Shown piece after piece: positions 1-11,869 of a DNA stretch of 64,000 nucleotides. Numbering within the stretch: position 1 is the stretch's first letter; each line of letters starts with the position of its first letter. The notes below the pieces were generated by a model that was not told the origin of the DNA, searched no databases, and was given only the letters and a program-made list of their open reading frames with translations. The stretch is from positions 148,119-212,118 of the forward strand of contig JXTC01000116.1 in the NCBI GenBank assembly GCA_002914845.1. Reading direction: 5' to 3'. This DNA comes from Trema orientale. Its lineage: Eukaryota; Streptophyta; Magnoliopsida; Rosales; Cannabaceae. Made by a program: the position numbers and the translations under genes.

Positions 1-94
1 GCATTTTAATTAAGGGAATTCTTATGCGACCATATCATGCTTAATTTTTGACTTTTTCGGCGTTGACCAATTATGGATTTAAGATCGCATAACA
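1..94. mobile_element. 3' end of an LTR, cut by the window edge
   Basis: The segment ends in ATCGCATAACA. Over about 90 bases it matches the last part of the complete LTR at 22393-23002; both share the GTTGAC motif, GATTTAAGATCGCATAACA and the same order of blocks. It is therefore the terminal part of the same LTR family. The sequence right after it does not look like a tRNA primer-binding site, so it is more likely a 3' LTR or a solo LTR than a 5' LTR. The rest lies to the left of the window. Confidence 0.7.
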
Positions 95-581
95 AATCTT
101 AACGACAACTATATAAAATTTGCAGAAAGTGAATAACTTGCTTCCAAATTTAAGAAAGAGCTGAAAATAAAAAATAAAGTAAAAAATAAAAGGAGCAGTT
201 TATAGCAGAGAAGATAAGATATAGGAGGAGATCTTTACAGACTTTATTGGTAGCAACAGAAATTCAAACAAAGGCAAAGAGACACAACTCCTCCTCAGGT
301 CCTCAACTAACATTATAATGTGATTCACCAAATTATTAACACATGTTTGCTAACCCTACAAATACAAAATACTCCTTTACCAAACATTAACTATTTTTGG
401 TATCTCTTTCAATATACCAACTACTCCCAATAATTATTAACCCCACCTTTATAAAGCTCGCTCTCTCTCTCTCTCTCTCTGTCCTCAACTCATTGATACC
501 AAAGTTCGTTCTTTCTTTATAGATTTTGGTATTGATGATTGTGATGATCTTTGTTGTTTGATTGATATGGTCATATAAATA
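95..581. other. upstream region of the NFD4-like transporter gene
   Basis: No gene is visible. The stretch is AT-rich and carries a CT microsatellite at about 460-482, about 100 bp upstream of the chosen start codon. Such pyrimidine-rich tracts are common in plant 5' leaders. A promoter and leader for the gene at 582 must lie here, but I cannot pick a TATA box with confidence. Confidence 0.4.
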
Positions 582-3375
582 ATGATGTATTATTGGAGAA
601 AATGGATGATAGTGGTGGCGGTGACATGGATACAAGCGTTGACGGGAACCAACTTAGATTTCTCATCGTACTCGTCGCATCTCAAGGAGGTGTTGGGAAT
701 ATCTCAGGTGCAGCTCAACTATCTGTCTGTGGCCTCAGATTTAGGGAAGGCCTTGGGATGGTGTTCTGGCCTCTCCCTATTGTATCTTCCTCTATGGGGA
801 GTCATGTTCGTCTCTGCCTTCATTGGATTCTTCGGTTATGCTCTCCAGTGGCTTCTTATTCGGGGAACCATCTCCTTGCCTTATGTCCTGGTAATAATCA
901 ATAATAATACCATTCCTCATTTCCTTACTAAATTAAACTTAAAACTTTCACCATTATTACCCTCCACCCTCCATCCCATCCACAAACCAAAGCCACAACC
1001 ACACGTATCAAATTTAGTTTATAATTGTTGCTTCCCCCCTTTTATATATATATATATATATATATATTTTCAATTGAAGATGCATTAAGATTAAGGGTGT
1101 TATATAATTTAGTGCCTGGTCTTATAAATGTGTTTGAGTGAACTAAGGAGCACAGGAATTAAGGGTCTTATAAACATATATTATGTTATATATTTATACA
1201 TTTGATACTTGAGCTAATTTAGCAATAATATATTTGACACAAATGTATTCATCCAACTATATCTTATATATATGAGCATGATTTGGATGAGATTCATAAA
1301 TTAGCTTTGATAGTCGGAGTGGGAGTGAAGAAATTAGGAAGCCATCTATAAAAGTCACAGAGTTATCATTTAGGTTTTGTAACCTTCTATTTAAACTGAT
1401 AAAAAAAAAGTCGCAAAGATGGTATTTCTTTGGTTTTTTTTTCCCCCCTGTCAAAATTACTAAACTTGTCTGAGAAAAGTATTTCTAGCTCCAACAAGTA
1501 ACGTACATACTTCAACTAAATTGGCCGAGTGGATTAGCTATCCCAAACTTTATTTACTAAACTCATCACCAAACCTAACTAACAACCTCTCAACTAAAGA
1601 AAAGAAAATCAGAGTAGGCAGTTTGGAACAGATTCAAAAATCACGTTAGCTCAATTACTTTGCATATAAAACACAAATTATAAGAATTCTGTTGGAACCA
1701 CAAAATACAAGGCTAGAAGCTGGCCTGCTACACAAGTGTGATTCTGCCATACCTTTATCAAGTTAACATGTTAATTGTGCATCAAAAAGCCATTACATAT
1801 AAAGATATTAATCATATATAGACTAGACTAGTACAGGTTACAAAAACTGACATATAATTATGGATGGTTAATGATATACTGTTGGGCTTGGGCATGGGCA
1901 TGGATAATGCAGGTGTTCTTTCTGTGTTTGTTGGGAGGGTGCAGCATATGTTGGTTCAACACAGTGTGCTTAGTGCTATGCATCAGAAACTTCCAAGCAA
2001 ACAGAGCGCTTGCCCTGTCTCTCACAATCAGCTTCAATGGCCTTACTGCAGCTCTCTACACCCTCATTGCCAACGCCATAAATCCCAGAGACGACACCCT
2101 TTATCTCTTCCTGAACGCACTGGTCCCACTCCTCACATCCATCGCGGCGCTTGTCCCCATCCTCCGCCAAGCTCCTCCTCAGCCTGAACCAGCCAGTGTA
2201 GTCCGCCGTGATTCCCTCATTTTTGGTTGCCTATACGTACTGGCTTTTGTCACCGGCCTCTATCTCCTTTTCCCCAATTTCCTATCCTCTAACATCCTCA
2301 GAGCTCGTATTCTCCTAGTTGGTGCTGTCTTTCTCCTTGTCATACCTTTATGCCTGCCCGGCATTGCATACGCCAGGGATTTGGCTCGTCGTAACATCAA
2401 CTTCTTCTCCCCTTCCGTTGGCTACTCTGGCCTCATTTCGGTTGAACCTGAAGAATTCGAGCTTGAGAAGGAACTCATTGAAAGAGATGGTACTGGTACT
2501 AATGTCAGTGGCATGACTGAAATCTCTCATGGGGTAGGAGATAAGGAAGGCTGTTCTGGAAAAGTAACAGAGAAAGATATGCTGATGGAGCTGGGAGAAG
2601 AGCACCCGGCTCATTTACTAGTTCGTCGTGGAGATTTTTGGTTATATTATGCGACTTACTTTTGTGGAGGGACAGTAGGACTGGTTTACAGCAACAATCT
2701 GGGACAGATTTCTCAATCACTTGGATACTCTTCTCAAACAGCCTCACTTGTCACGCTCTACTCCTCATGCTCCTTCTTTGGTCGTCTGCTCTCGGCTGCC
2801 CCTGATTTCCTGCGTGAGTACGTATTCACCATGGTGTATTCACTATGCAATGTTAAAGAAAAAACTAGTCTGATAGTTACATATTTTACTAATGCAGCAA
2901 GGTCTATTTTCCAAGGACTGGGTGGCTGGCCATTGCTATAGTGCCAGCACCAATTGCCTTCTTTTTGCTTGCTATGTCGGGTAATGAGGCCGTGTTGCGC
3001 ATCGGCACGGCCTTAATAGGGGTAAGCTCTGGGTTTGTGTTCTCTGCAGCGGTGTCGATCACGTCAGAGCTTTTTGGGGCAAATAGCGCGGGGATTAACC
3101 ACAACATCCTCATTACCAACATTCCAATCGGATCACTCCTATATGGCCTACTAGCAGCCGTAGTGTATGATTCAAACGGTGGAAGCTCAACTAAGGTGAG
3201 CTTATTGCAAGAAGCAACCCTGTGCATTGGTAGAAAATGCTATTGGCAGACGTTTATGTGGTGGGGTTGTTTCTCCATGTTGGGGTTGGCTTCTAGCTTT
3301 TGGCTTTTCCTGCGGACAAGGCCTGCTTATGATCGCATTGAAAGGGATCGAAATCGGACACAATTCTCATTTTAG
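582..3375 (+). CDS. nodulin-like/NFD4-like major facilitator transporter
   Basis: A three-exon gene: 582-890, 1913-2817 and 2898-3375, giving 563 aa. Introns are GT-AG: 891-1912 (phase 0) and 2818-2897 (phase 2). Two GT sites lie close together at 2814 and 2818; only the one at 2818 (GTACGT) keeps the frame and yields FLRDKVYFPRTGWLAIA, the junction usual for this family. The N-terminal half is the nodulin-like domain, with WIQALTGTNLDFSSYSSHLK near residue 16 and about six membrane helices. A hydrophilic acidic loop (about residues 285-345) separates it from the MFS-like C-terminal half, which ends in a short charged tail. Relatives include Arabidopsis NFD4, needed for karyogamy, and many uncharacterised paralogues; substrates are mostly unknown. 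Family call is firm; substrate and orthologue are not. Start ATG-ATG at 582/585; either may be used. Confidence 0.9.
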
Positions 3376-3720
3376 AATTGGGACTATGCCTTTATACAAT
3401 GACACAACTGCATGATCTTGAGTTACGCCTGGAGCTTTGACGGGGTCAAGTAAGAAATAGAAACATAGAGAAAGTTTCAACCAAACTCAAGGTAACAGAA
3501 ACATAATAGGCTAGGAATTCTCATAGGGCAGGTGGCTTGTTAAAACTAACATTCCAGGGCAGATGAGCAATCACTCATTCCCGGATGATATCGAATAGCT
3601 GGAATGCGCAAAGGTTGATGAGCAATTTTCTCGCTGCACCGGAGTGTAATGTGTTTGACCTCGATGTATATGTGCCCCCAGGCAATCAAATGTAGAAACA
3701 AGACTTGCCAATATAAAGAT

Positions 3721-5146
3721 TTTTACTTGTTGAAATTTTAAATTTGCAAGTGAAGAATGCTTTTACCAGAGCTTTACTCCCATTGTTTTTGTCGTTTTGA
3801 GACAGTTTTTAAGTTCACTCAAAGTGGTACAAGTTGATCTCTTTGAAATTTCAGGCGCTAGTGAAATCTAGACTCCTCTGCAATAATTAGCTGTTCAAAG
3901 GCTGCCCAACGGCTTCTAGGGGGCAATTTTACAGAAAAGCAAGGATGTGTGGTAATTATGTATATGTGGCAATCACAAGACATGCCTTGGCCATTTCTAA
4001 TTCCACAAATGTTAGCATTAGATAGTTTATTTGGTCCATATTAATAAGCTCATATATTTCAACTTATATATTTTTTAATTAACAAAATAATAATTAGGCA
4101 TTCTAAGGTGTTTCACAAAAGTTTACACTTAAAAATACAATAGATAGAAAATATTAACAATAGAATATATAATTTTTTATGTGTATAAATTGAGTGCAGA
4201 TTGGCATGAATCTGATACTTTCTAATCAAAAAGTGTAGCCAATCGGATTTCAGAACTTTAATCTGATGTAATTTATATAGGTGCGATTATCCGCACTTTG
4301 CAAATTGGATTGAAATTGAATTAGACCAATTCACGGGGATTTTGAATGTATTGAACTATCTTGGGCTTTTTAGTATTACATTCTGATTCCACTACCCTGA
4401 ATTAGATTTTTTTTTTTTATTTATCTTATTTTTGTTAGGAAGTGGCTTTTATGCTTCTCTAACCATTTTCAACGAGGTACTTTTTTCATATTTTCACGTC
4501 GATTGAATAAATATGTAAAACAATTCTTGCAATATGAACAACCTAAAGAAAGTCTTCTTCTTCGCATTTTTCTTTTTTGAAGAAAGGAGGAAATTAAAGA
4601 AACATCTCATAATACATTTTAGTGTGTAAAGTTAAAAAAAAAAACAAATTTGGAATTTTTTTAAGATAAAAAAATAAAGTTGGAATTGCAAATATGGAAG
4701 GTATGAAAGTGATGTTTTTCAAATTTATCACACACTAGAATATAGAATGATTTGCAACAAACCAGACTCGTTTTACTTGTTGGCAGTTGCAAATTGCAAG
4801 AGAGGAATGCTGCAACCACATCAACCGTTACCACACTAACCAGTGTATTCCCTCCATTTTTGAGACACAGTTTTTAAGTTCACTCCAAGTGCTCTAGTTA
4901 AAATCAAATTTGAAACATGGACTTTTACTGCTAGTGAATTGTAGACAAATTTAAGATTATTCTCTGCAATAATTAGCTTTTTCTAATTAGACATACCTGA
5001 ATCACTAGTGGAAGTTTTGAGAGCAAGCATTGTTGCCAAATGTTCTCCTCCAGATTCTAGATTACTGGACAACATTTAATGAGATCCTCACAGAGCAATT
5101 TAGCCCAGTCAGTATGTGGAATTAGAGGACAGCACGTATGTGGCAA
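3721..5146. repeat. two diverged direct copies of an intergenic segment
   Basis: The copies are at about 3721-3975 and 4771-5146. Both start with TTTTACTTGTTG. Both contain TTTTTAAGTTCACTC, a GCTAGTGAA motif and CTCTGCAATAATTAGCT, in the same order, and both end near TATGTGGCAAT. The second copy has extra inserted sequence. They look like an old local duplication in the non-coding space between the transporter gene and XPT. Confidence 0.6.
4190..4355. mobile_element. fragment of the GGATT-rich hAT-like MITE family
   Basis: The block around 4275-4350 (ATTATCCGCACTTTG, then ATTGGATTG, then GGGGATTTTGAATGT) follows the same order as the right end of the fuller element at 57433-57999. It is a diverged piece; no clean ends or target duplication are visible. 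Confidence 0.5.
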
Positions 5147-5978
5147 TACTTTGAAATTTCTCTAAAGCTTTAAAAATTGATCTTCTTTCATGGTTGCAAA
5201 TCACAAAAGCATGTTTTGTAATACCGTTTCTTATTGGGAAATCAAATGGCTGGAGTACTAGTCAACAAGTTAACAACACATAAATTTCTATGAAAACTGC
5301 TCATATGCAGCAAGAAAGAATTATGTGTACACATCTGTATGTACACACAGACACAGAGACATATAATATAAAGAGAAATGTCCCCACTCCTGCCATCCTT
5401 GGCTAATTTCCTACAGGGATGTCTCAAATCAAACAGTTTTCCATATCAGACAGCTCTACTCTTTTCCTTCCGACAGGAATAAAGCTCTATTCCTTTCCAT
5501 AATCTCGCTTATTTTGTTGCTAAATTCAAATAAAAGCATGAGCTGCATGAAATTGGAATGACTGAAAATGAAACAATATATTCAGAGACAGTCCCAATGA
5601 AGGGGGAAAAAAAATACTATCTTATCTTCAAAATGTCTCTTAGTATATTGACTTACTGCTCCTAAAAATACAAGAATCTTTTAAGCAATAAATGTCTACC
5701 AAGAAATCCTTATGATATAGTGAATACGTCTCCGCCCACTTCCTTCTCATCATGTTTGCAACTAAAGATGTAAAAGCCAAAAAACTCATCAAGCAATCAA
5801 TGAAACAACGGAAAAGAAACGTCAGGAACAAGACAAACGTTATTATTAAAAAATAGAGAACACGAAAATCTGAGACCTTTGCTAAAAATTTAAACCTATG
5901 TGACTAGAAAACAAGAACAGAATCATAAATTCATCATGTAGTCAAGAACAAAAATGAAAAAGGAGAAAGAAACCCTTT

Positions 5979-7295
5979 TTACTTCTTCTTTTCCTCTTCT
6001 ACTTCAGGTCCCTTTTTCTTCGAACCCGAGGTGGCCTGTGAATATAAGAAAGTGCCAAATATGGCAATGGCGGATCCAAGTGCATTGAGAGGCCTGACTG
6101 GATTTCTGAACACCAAAATAGTGGACACAATGACCACCACCCTCTTCATTGTGTTCCCCACGGAGAAAGTGAGGGGGCTAATTTCGTCGAGCGCTTGGTA
6201 GGAAGATTGGTTGTAAAGATGATAAAACACTCCAGAGAGCAAAACCCATAGGTAGAATGTGGATGCTTTCCCAGCAGCCGCTATGGCCTGGTGATACCCT
6301 TGAACCCATTGAGACCCTTCAACGAAAACCGCCACCGGAAACAGATAAAACAAGGAGATTATAGTAATCCAACCATACAAATTAAGGCCATCTACTTCCT
6401 TGAAGCTCTGTAGACTCCTTTTGGAATAAATGTTCCTCAAAACAAAGCCAACATTGCTAATCAAAGCACCCCACAAGCCTTGTAGATTGAAAGAAACCTC
6501 AGTGACTGCAGCCAAAGAACAGCCCATAACAATGGGGAGAATGGAGAGCCATACCTTCAAAGGGTAGGTGTCCCCCAGAAAGGAAGAGAAGACCACAGAG
6601 AAGACTGGCTCCGAAGATTTGATGACATGGGTGAATGAGACAGCCACCTTGGAAAAGGAGACGCAGGCTGAGATGTGGCCTATGGTGTGGAACAATGCGG
6701 GTCCGAGAAGCGCAAGGAGGAAGGGTTTAGAGATTTTGGGGCAGGGTTGGAGCTTGAGAGACCAGAGAAAGAGCATCCAGAGGGATCCAACAAAGAGCTG
6801 AAAGGAGGCGAGAAGCCATGGGAAGGGGAAGAGGTTGAGGGCCTTCTTGTTGTAGATGTTGAAGACGATGTTTTGGAAGTACCAGAGGCCGAAGACGAGA
6901 GCGAGCTGGAGGCTTTTGGACTTGGAAACGACAGCTTCTCCTCCGTCGTTTGGATCCGATGAGGCAGCAGCGGCTCTGGGGAGGAGATGAGAAGAAAAAG
7001 AAGACCCGAATGAACGTTGGATCCGAAGGATGGGGTTAGCAGAGGATCCAAAAGGGTAGGCATGGGCATGGGCATGGGCATGGGCATAGATGGAGATTTT
7101 AGAGGTGGGCTGCTGTTGGAGGAGGAGGAGGAGGGGAGGTAGTCTTGTGGTTTGGGGTCTATGGAAATGGGAAGATGAGTTGTTTGACTTTAGAGTGTAT
7201 CGATGGATGATAGATTTGGATTTGGAGGATATGGTAGTGGCAGAGGCAGTGGTAGTGGTTGTGGAGAAAGGTGTAATAAGATTCAAAGTAAGCAT
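5979..7295 (-). CDS. XPT: chloroplast xylulose-5-phosphate/phosphate translocator
   Basis: An intronless gene of 438 aa. The protein exchanges pentose (xylulose-5-) phosphate and triose phosphate for inorganic phosphate across the inner plastid envelope, linking the cytosolic and plastid pentose phosphate pathways. Residues 1 to about 115 are a Ser/Thr-rich plastid transit peptide. The translocator domain begins near residue 128 (QLALVFGLWYFQNIVFNIYN) and includes HTIGHISACVSFSKVAVSFT, SNVGFVLRNIYSKR, LYNQSSYQALDEISPLTFSV and the basic KRVVV helix. From residue 128 on it is nearly identical to my recollection of Arabidopsis XPT, which is also intronless; GPT, TPT and PPT genes have introns. 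The transit peptide carries an alternating Ala-His stretch (residues 71-78) encoded by a GGGCAT-type repeat near 7060-7086. The C-terminus is Lys/Glu-rich. Start is the first ATG. Confidence 0.95.
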   Translation of the reverse strand: MLTLNLITPFSTTTTTASATTISSKSKSIIHRYTLKSNNSSSHFHRPQTTRLPPLLLLLQQQPTSKISIYAHAHAHAHAYPFGSSANPILRIQRSFGSSFSSHLLPRAAAASSDPNDGGEAVVSKSKSLQLALVFGLWYFQNIVFNIYNKKALNLFPFPWLLASFQLFVGSLWMLFLWSLKLQPCPKISKPFLLALLGPALFHTIGHISACVSFSKVAVSFTHVIKSSEPVFSVVFSSFLGDTYPLKVWLSILPIVMGCSLAAVTEVSFNLQGLWGALISNVGFVLRNIYSKRSLQSFKEVDGLNLYGWITIISLFYLFPVAVFVEGSQWVQGYHQAIAAAGKASTFYLWVLLSGVFYHLYNQSSYQALDEISPLTFSVGNTMKRVVVIVSTILVFRNPVRPLNALGSAIAIFGTFLYSQATSGSKKKGPEVEEEKKK

Positions 7296-8030
7296 TTTTT
7301 TTTTTTTTTTTGGGTTGTTGTTGTTGTTGTTTTCTGATTCAGAGACAGACAGAGTAGATGTGTAGATGAACTAAAGCTAAAGCTAAAGCTAAAGAAAAAG
7401 AAGAGTAAGATGGATGGACTATGTTCTAAAAGAGATTGGGGAGACGAGGTTTTCACTTTTCAGTACTCACTTCGCTTCGTTTGTGCCCTTTTGGTCTCAT
7501 AAGTCATATCATATCTCTGTTTGCAAAACTAGTACAAACTGAGATTCGGAGATTGGGCTTCTTGTAGCCCGCAGCGCGTGCACGAAATTAAGCTTAGACT
7601 CACTCTCGATATTGGTTTTCTCTTTTTCTTTTCTTTTTTTCTTTTTTTTTTTTTTTTTTTTTTGGAAAACAGAGCGTGTCCTTTTTATTTTTTATTTTTT
7701 TTAGTAACAGCTCTCATATTATACGTACTATTTTAGTTCTTTAATTTTCAACAACGAGAGAACAAAACTCTTATCTTTTTCTTGATTTCTCACATAATGT
7801 TGTTGCATTTCCTTGAATTATAAATGCAATAATTTCCTTTAAAAAAAATAAAAAAAAAACAAGAAGAAAAGCATATCTTCAGGCTACGTAAGGTTAGGAA
7901 AATGGTGGGATATGATTTTAGCTTTTTTTAGTTAAACCTAGCTCCCGTCTAATTAAACTGATCCCATCTAATTAAACTGACTATTATACCCTACTAAACA
8001 AGTCCTATATATGCTTTGAAAAATGACCTA
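7296..8030. other. leader and promoter region of XPT
   Basis: On the minus strand this is upstream of XPT. It contains a poly-T tract at about 7297-7311, several tandem copies of a 6-bp AAAGCT unit at about 7371-7396 and a longer poly-T tract at about 7629-7662. No other gene is seen. The AAAGCT array probably lies in the 5' leader or proximal promoter; its role is unknown. Confidence 0.5.
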
Positions 8031-8039
8031 TTTTCATTA

Positions 8040-9431
8040 GGATAAATTGCATCTTTGCTCCCTGGCAGAGTTTTGCCTTCTAAATTATTTTTCTTTGCAA
8101 GAATTCCTCATGAACTATTCGATTGTATAAAAAATTCTCGTTCTGTTGAAGTCTGTTTGTAAATTAACCGTAAAAGTGACGTGGCAAATATTTTTAAAAT
8201 TTTTATTAATATATTTAAAAAATTAAATTAAATTCATAAGAATAAAAATAAAAATCTTTTCCCTTTCAACTTTTTTTTTCATTGTAATTCACCATTACTG
8301 GGTCCATGAACTGGGTTCTACAAAACATTCTGAATTTCACAGATTTATGCTATTCACCAACTATTTATAAGTAAATAAGTTATGCTTTCTCATAATAGCA
8401 AACAACTAATATCATCATAAATACTTTTATTTAGCAAAAAGAAAAGATATATATATATGTGTATGTATATACATATCAGTTAAAGCGATAAACATCCTCC
8501 GAAATTGGAATTATGAAATCTTTGAGCTCCATTGTGCTAGCTTTATATGATTTTGAGCTTAGTAAAACAATTAATGGATCCTAAATCACAGCCATTAGCC
8601 AAAAGAGTACAAGAACAATTTTCACCAAAGGAGAAGAAATAATCTTTGAAATTATGAAATATTACAACAGAAAATATATACACCTATATATGTAAGAAAA
8701 AGTCAATGGCCCAAAAGAGAGACTTCACGTCAAAAATAAAAAACCTTGAACAAACCTGAATTCGTTCAGATTTCTCAGTAACCAAACAGAGAAGGAGAAA
8801 TCTAATCTCTAGTCGAAAAACAATTTGTCAAAAAATAATTATTCTACACAAATGAATCAAATTTCAGTACAGAAAAACCCTTATCAGATCAAAAAAATAA
8901 GCATATAAAAAATCATAGCGACGAAGATGAGTCACACTTTTTGATCTATCTTGATCTACTCGCCGATCTACACCTGTTGTCCAGGGAGTTCAAATCCATA
9001 ATTGGATTGGAAAATGATGGATCGGATCAGACACTATCAAATGTGAAAACTTTAGTGAGAAAGCTTTGAGTTGAAGAGGACTTAGCTAAATGATGAGCAT
9101 TACATAATGCGGAATTACACCCAAAGAAAAAGGCAAAAAAGAAAAAAAAAAAAAGGGAAGAAGCAGAGGAGAAGAAGAAGACGACGACAAAGAGGAAGGA
9201 GGTGAAAGGGGAAATATTTTTTTTAAAAAAATTAATTCACTTTTTAAATAAATTATAAAAAATTAGTAAATAATTGCCACCTCATCTTTTCAGTCAGTTT
9301 ATAAACATTATTTAACATAAAGAGCAAGTTTGAAACAAGTAAATAATATAGGGGGAATTCATGTAATAAAAATAATTCAAGGGGTAAAAGTCTACAAAGT
9401 ATTATTCAGGGAGAAAAAAAACAATTTGTCC
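8040..9431. mobile_element. Mutator-like (MULE) non-autonomous element, 1.4 kb
   Basis: The ends are GGATAAATTG at the left and the inverse of GGACAAATTG at the right. They continue as an imperfect terminal inverted repeat of roughly 200 bp that includes CTCCCTG and GACGTGGCAA/GAGGTGGCAA-type blocks. Both sides are flanked by the same 9 bases, TTTTCATTA (8031-8039 and 9432-9440). Long TIRs plus a 9-bp target duplication are the signature of Mutator-like elements. There is no transposase inside. The interior (about 8500-9200) is less AT-rich and could be captured sequence, but I cannot name a source. Confidence 0.85.
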
Positions 9432-9441
9432 TTTTCATTAG

Positions 9442-10155
9442 AACCAGTTTGTAACAAATGAATAATTATTGCAAAAATTATATAATTCAAGGCAATCAAC
9501 AATGTATATTAAAGATTATGGGAGCAAAGCAATAGAATAAGTATAATTTGGGGAATATTACAATAATTAACTCTTTAAAGAATTACTAAAGAAATTGAAA
9601 CTTTCTAAGAAAATTCTATGCTGCAGAAATTTTTTTTTATTAGCACTGCACGTCTCTAAATTTTTTAATTACTTCCATTAAGTCCCTAAAAGTATAAAAC
9701 ATTAAAAATTTCTAAATTAAAAAAATTAGTAGAAATAAAATCATTTTTCCTAAATAGGTTAAGTCGATAGTAAAAATTAGGAGTTAGTTGTAATTTTAAG
9801 TCTTAACTATATATGTGTGTCTTTTGTCGATCTTATTTTTTAATTAAAGAGGAATGGAAAGTTTCCGTTTAATCTTATTAGCTGTAACTATAAGCTAAAT
9901 TCTTTAATAATCCAGATCCTAATCTTTACCAAACACCTTTTAATCCAAAACTTATTATGGAAAAGTATATTTAACTTCTTAAAAACTTAACCAAATTGGT
10001 CCTAAGTACTTTTTTGTATTGCTAGCTCAAGCTTTTTTTTTTTTTAATTTAAATAAATACCTAATTAAATATATATTATATTTTCATATTCATATTTATA
10101 ATTTTTTACTTAAATAACGTACAAAAACTCCTACTCAAAAATTATGTAAAAAAGA
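9442..10155. other. AT-rich intergenic sequence
   Basis: Very AT-rich, with no coding frame, RNA gene or clear element that I can support. Confidence 0.5.
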
Positions 10156-10159
10156 CATA

Positions 10160-10753
10160 CGACTCGTTTGGTACGCTAGATTGGATTGGATTAGACTGTA
10201 TTATTAGTTTGGATTGGATTGGATTATTAGTTTGGACTGGATTGGATTGGAATGGATTGGACTATTTAGTACTGTAATATGTTTGGTGCAATCTAGGACT
10301 AAAAGTCTATTTATATAATAAAATAATTTTTAATTTATGAGTGCAATCTAATTTTTCAATAAGATAAATAAATAAATTTTTACATAATATAACAAGTAAA
10401 AATAAGACGTTTTATCTAAATAAAATATTATACTTAATTTTTTTTAAAAAAAATTGGGAGTATAATATTGTTAAATTCAAAATAAAATTTTTTATTTTTA
10501 AGAAAAAAGTACAGAAAAAAATATGGAAAGCAAAAAAAAAAAAAGAAAAAAAAAAGAAAAAAAAGAAAGGAGGGGGGAGGGGGAAAGCTTGGGCTTATTT
10601 AAACCCAAGTTCAATAGAGGACAACTTTGTTCCCTCCATACGGGATTAAATTGGAAGGCTGGACTCTTTTATCCAGTCCTTCCATAAACCCAAACATGAG
10701 ACTGGACAAAAGAGTCCAGTCCCTCCCCATAGTCCAGCCCACCAAACAGGGCC
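10160..10753. mobile_element. TIR element with GGATT repeats, about 590 bp
   Basis: The left end ACTCGTTTGGTACGCT and the inverse of the right end, CCCTGTTTGGTGGGCT, form an imperfect terminal repeat. Near the left end GGATT-type pentamers are repeated many times. Near the right end (about 10640-10740) a GGACTCTTTTATCCAGTCC-type motif occurs in both orientations and would fold into a hairpin. The flanks share CATA on both sides, which is too short to decide between hAT and PIF/Harbinger. There are no coding remnants. Confidence 0.55.
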
Positions 10754-10948
10754 ATAATGTACAAACCCTGCTTGTTTTTTTTGGTTTTGTACTAGATGAT
10801 TTAGTTGAATAAAAGTACAAACCCATTCAATTTCAAAAAAATAAAAATGTAGTTTTAGCCCTGATCATTAGACAAATCCTGGCTTTGTGACTAAATGCAG
10901 TGTAGATGGGATAAAATGTAAATTAAGCTTTTTTGAATAATATTATGT

Positions 10949-11869
10949 GAGGGATATATTTGCACCCCAAGTCCCATAAAGACGCCCCTAATCTAATTGA
11001 ATCCCATTGAAAGATTTAGATATGTAGTTTTTAGTATTGGCACCCCAAATCATCCCTAAAATAGATTTTTTCTTATACAGCCTTCAATTTTATTAACTTA
11101 TTGATTTTTGATAATCCTAATGGTACTAAAGCGCTTTTTTATTTTTAAAAAATATTTTTCTATTAGAAATATACTTTTGATGTTTATACGGTTTGATTGG
11201 TTATTATTTTCCTCTCTTTTTAATTCTCTATTTATAATACTGATGATGTTTGTTTTACATAAAATCATGTATTGTTCATTCTAACGCGGATCAATACATG
11301 AGAGGTTGGGAGTTTGCTTTTATAAAAATAAATAAACAAAATAGTTTCCAACTCATCTGAATGAATAGCAATAAAAATTAAAATACTATATAATAATCAT
11401 CACAATAAAAATAATTAAAGAAAATATATATGTAGTGACCAAAGTTTTGTTTTCAAAAGCATTAAAGTAGTAAATTTTACACTTTTTTTTAAAAAAATTA
11501 AATCCCAAGCAAACCTGTTGATTTACTTCTCCTTTTTCTTCTTTTTATTATTTTTATTTTTTTCTCTTTAGAATTATGATATATTTTTTTTTGAAGAAGT
11601 TTGAATTCTGACAATATCCATCACTAATGAGCAAATTTTTTAAAAGAATTTTAATAGAGTCTAAATTTAGGAAACTTCTAGATAAAATATTTAAGATTTT
11701 AAATTATAATATCTTGGAATGTAATTATTAAGAATAAAATATCATAAATTTAATAGAATGGTATATAATTCTACTTTTAGTTTTTTACTTAAGGATAAAT
11801 ACGTAACAAATTGTTTTTTGGAAAACTAGGGGCGCTTTTATGTATGTTGGGGGGTGGAATTATAACTCC
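10949..11869. mobile_element. possible TIR element, about 0.9 kb
   Basis: The left arm has GCACCCCAAGTCCCATAAAG followed by ACGCCCC. The right arm, read inversely, has CACCCCCCAACATACATAAA followed by AGCGCCCC. These form an imperfect inverted repeat of about 40 bp. The interior is AT-rich without coding sequence. No clean target duplication is seen, so the ends are approximate. Confidence 0.4.

Larger units (their letters stand above)
3376..5978. other. intergenic region with degenerate repeats
   Basis: This is the space between two convergent genes and holds the 3' trailers of both. I see no coding region. It contains two diverged copies of a 250-375 bp repeat (3721-3975 and 4771-5146) and a fragment of the GGATT-rich hAT-like family (about 4190-4355). 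Short open frames here have no codon structure or family resemblance. Confidence 0.6.

Noticed and set aside
582-1088. Reading straight through 890 as a 168-aa single-exon protein
   Set aside because: After 890 the translation loses family resemblance, and a GT donor at 891 with the exon at 1913 restores it.
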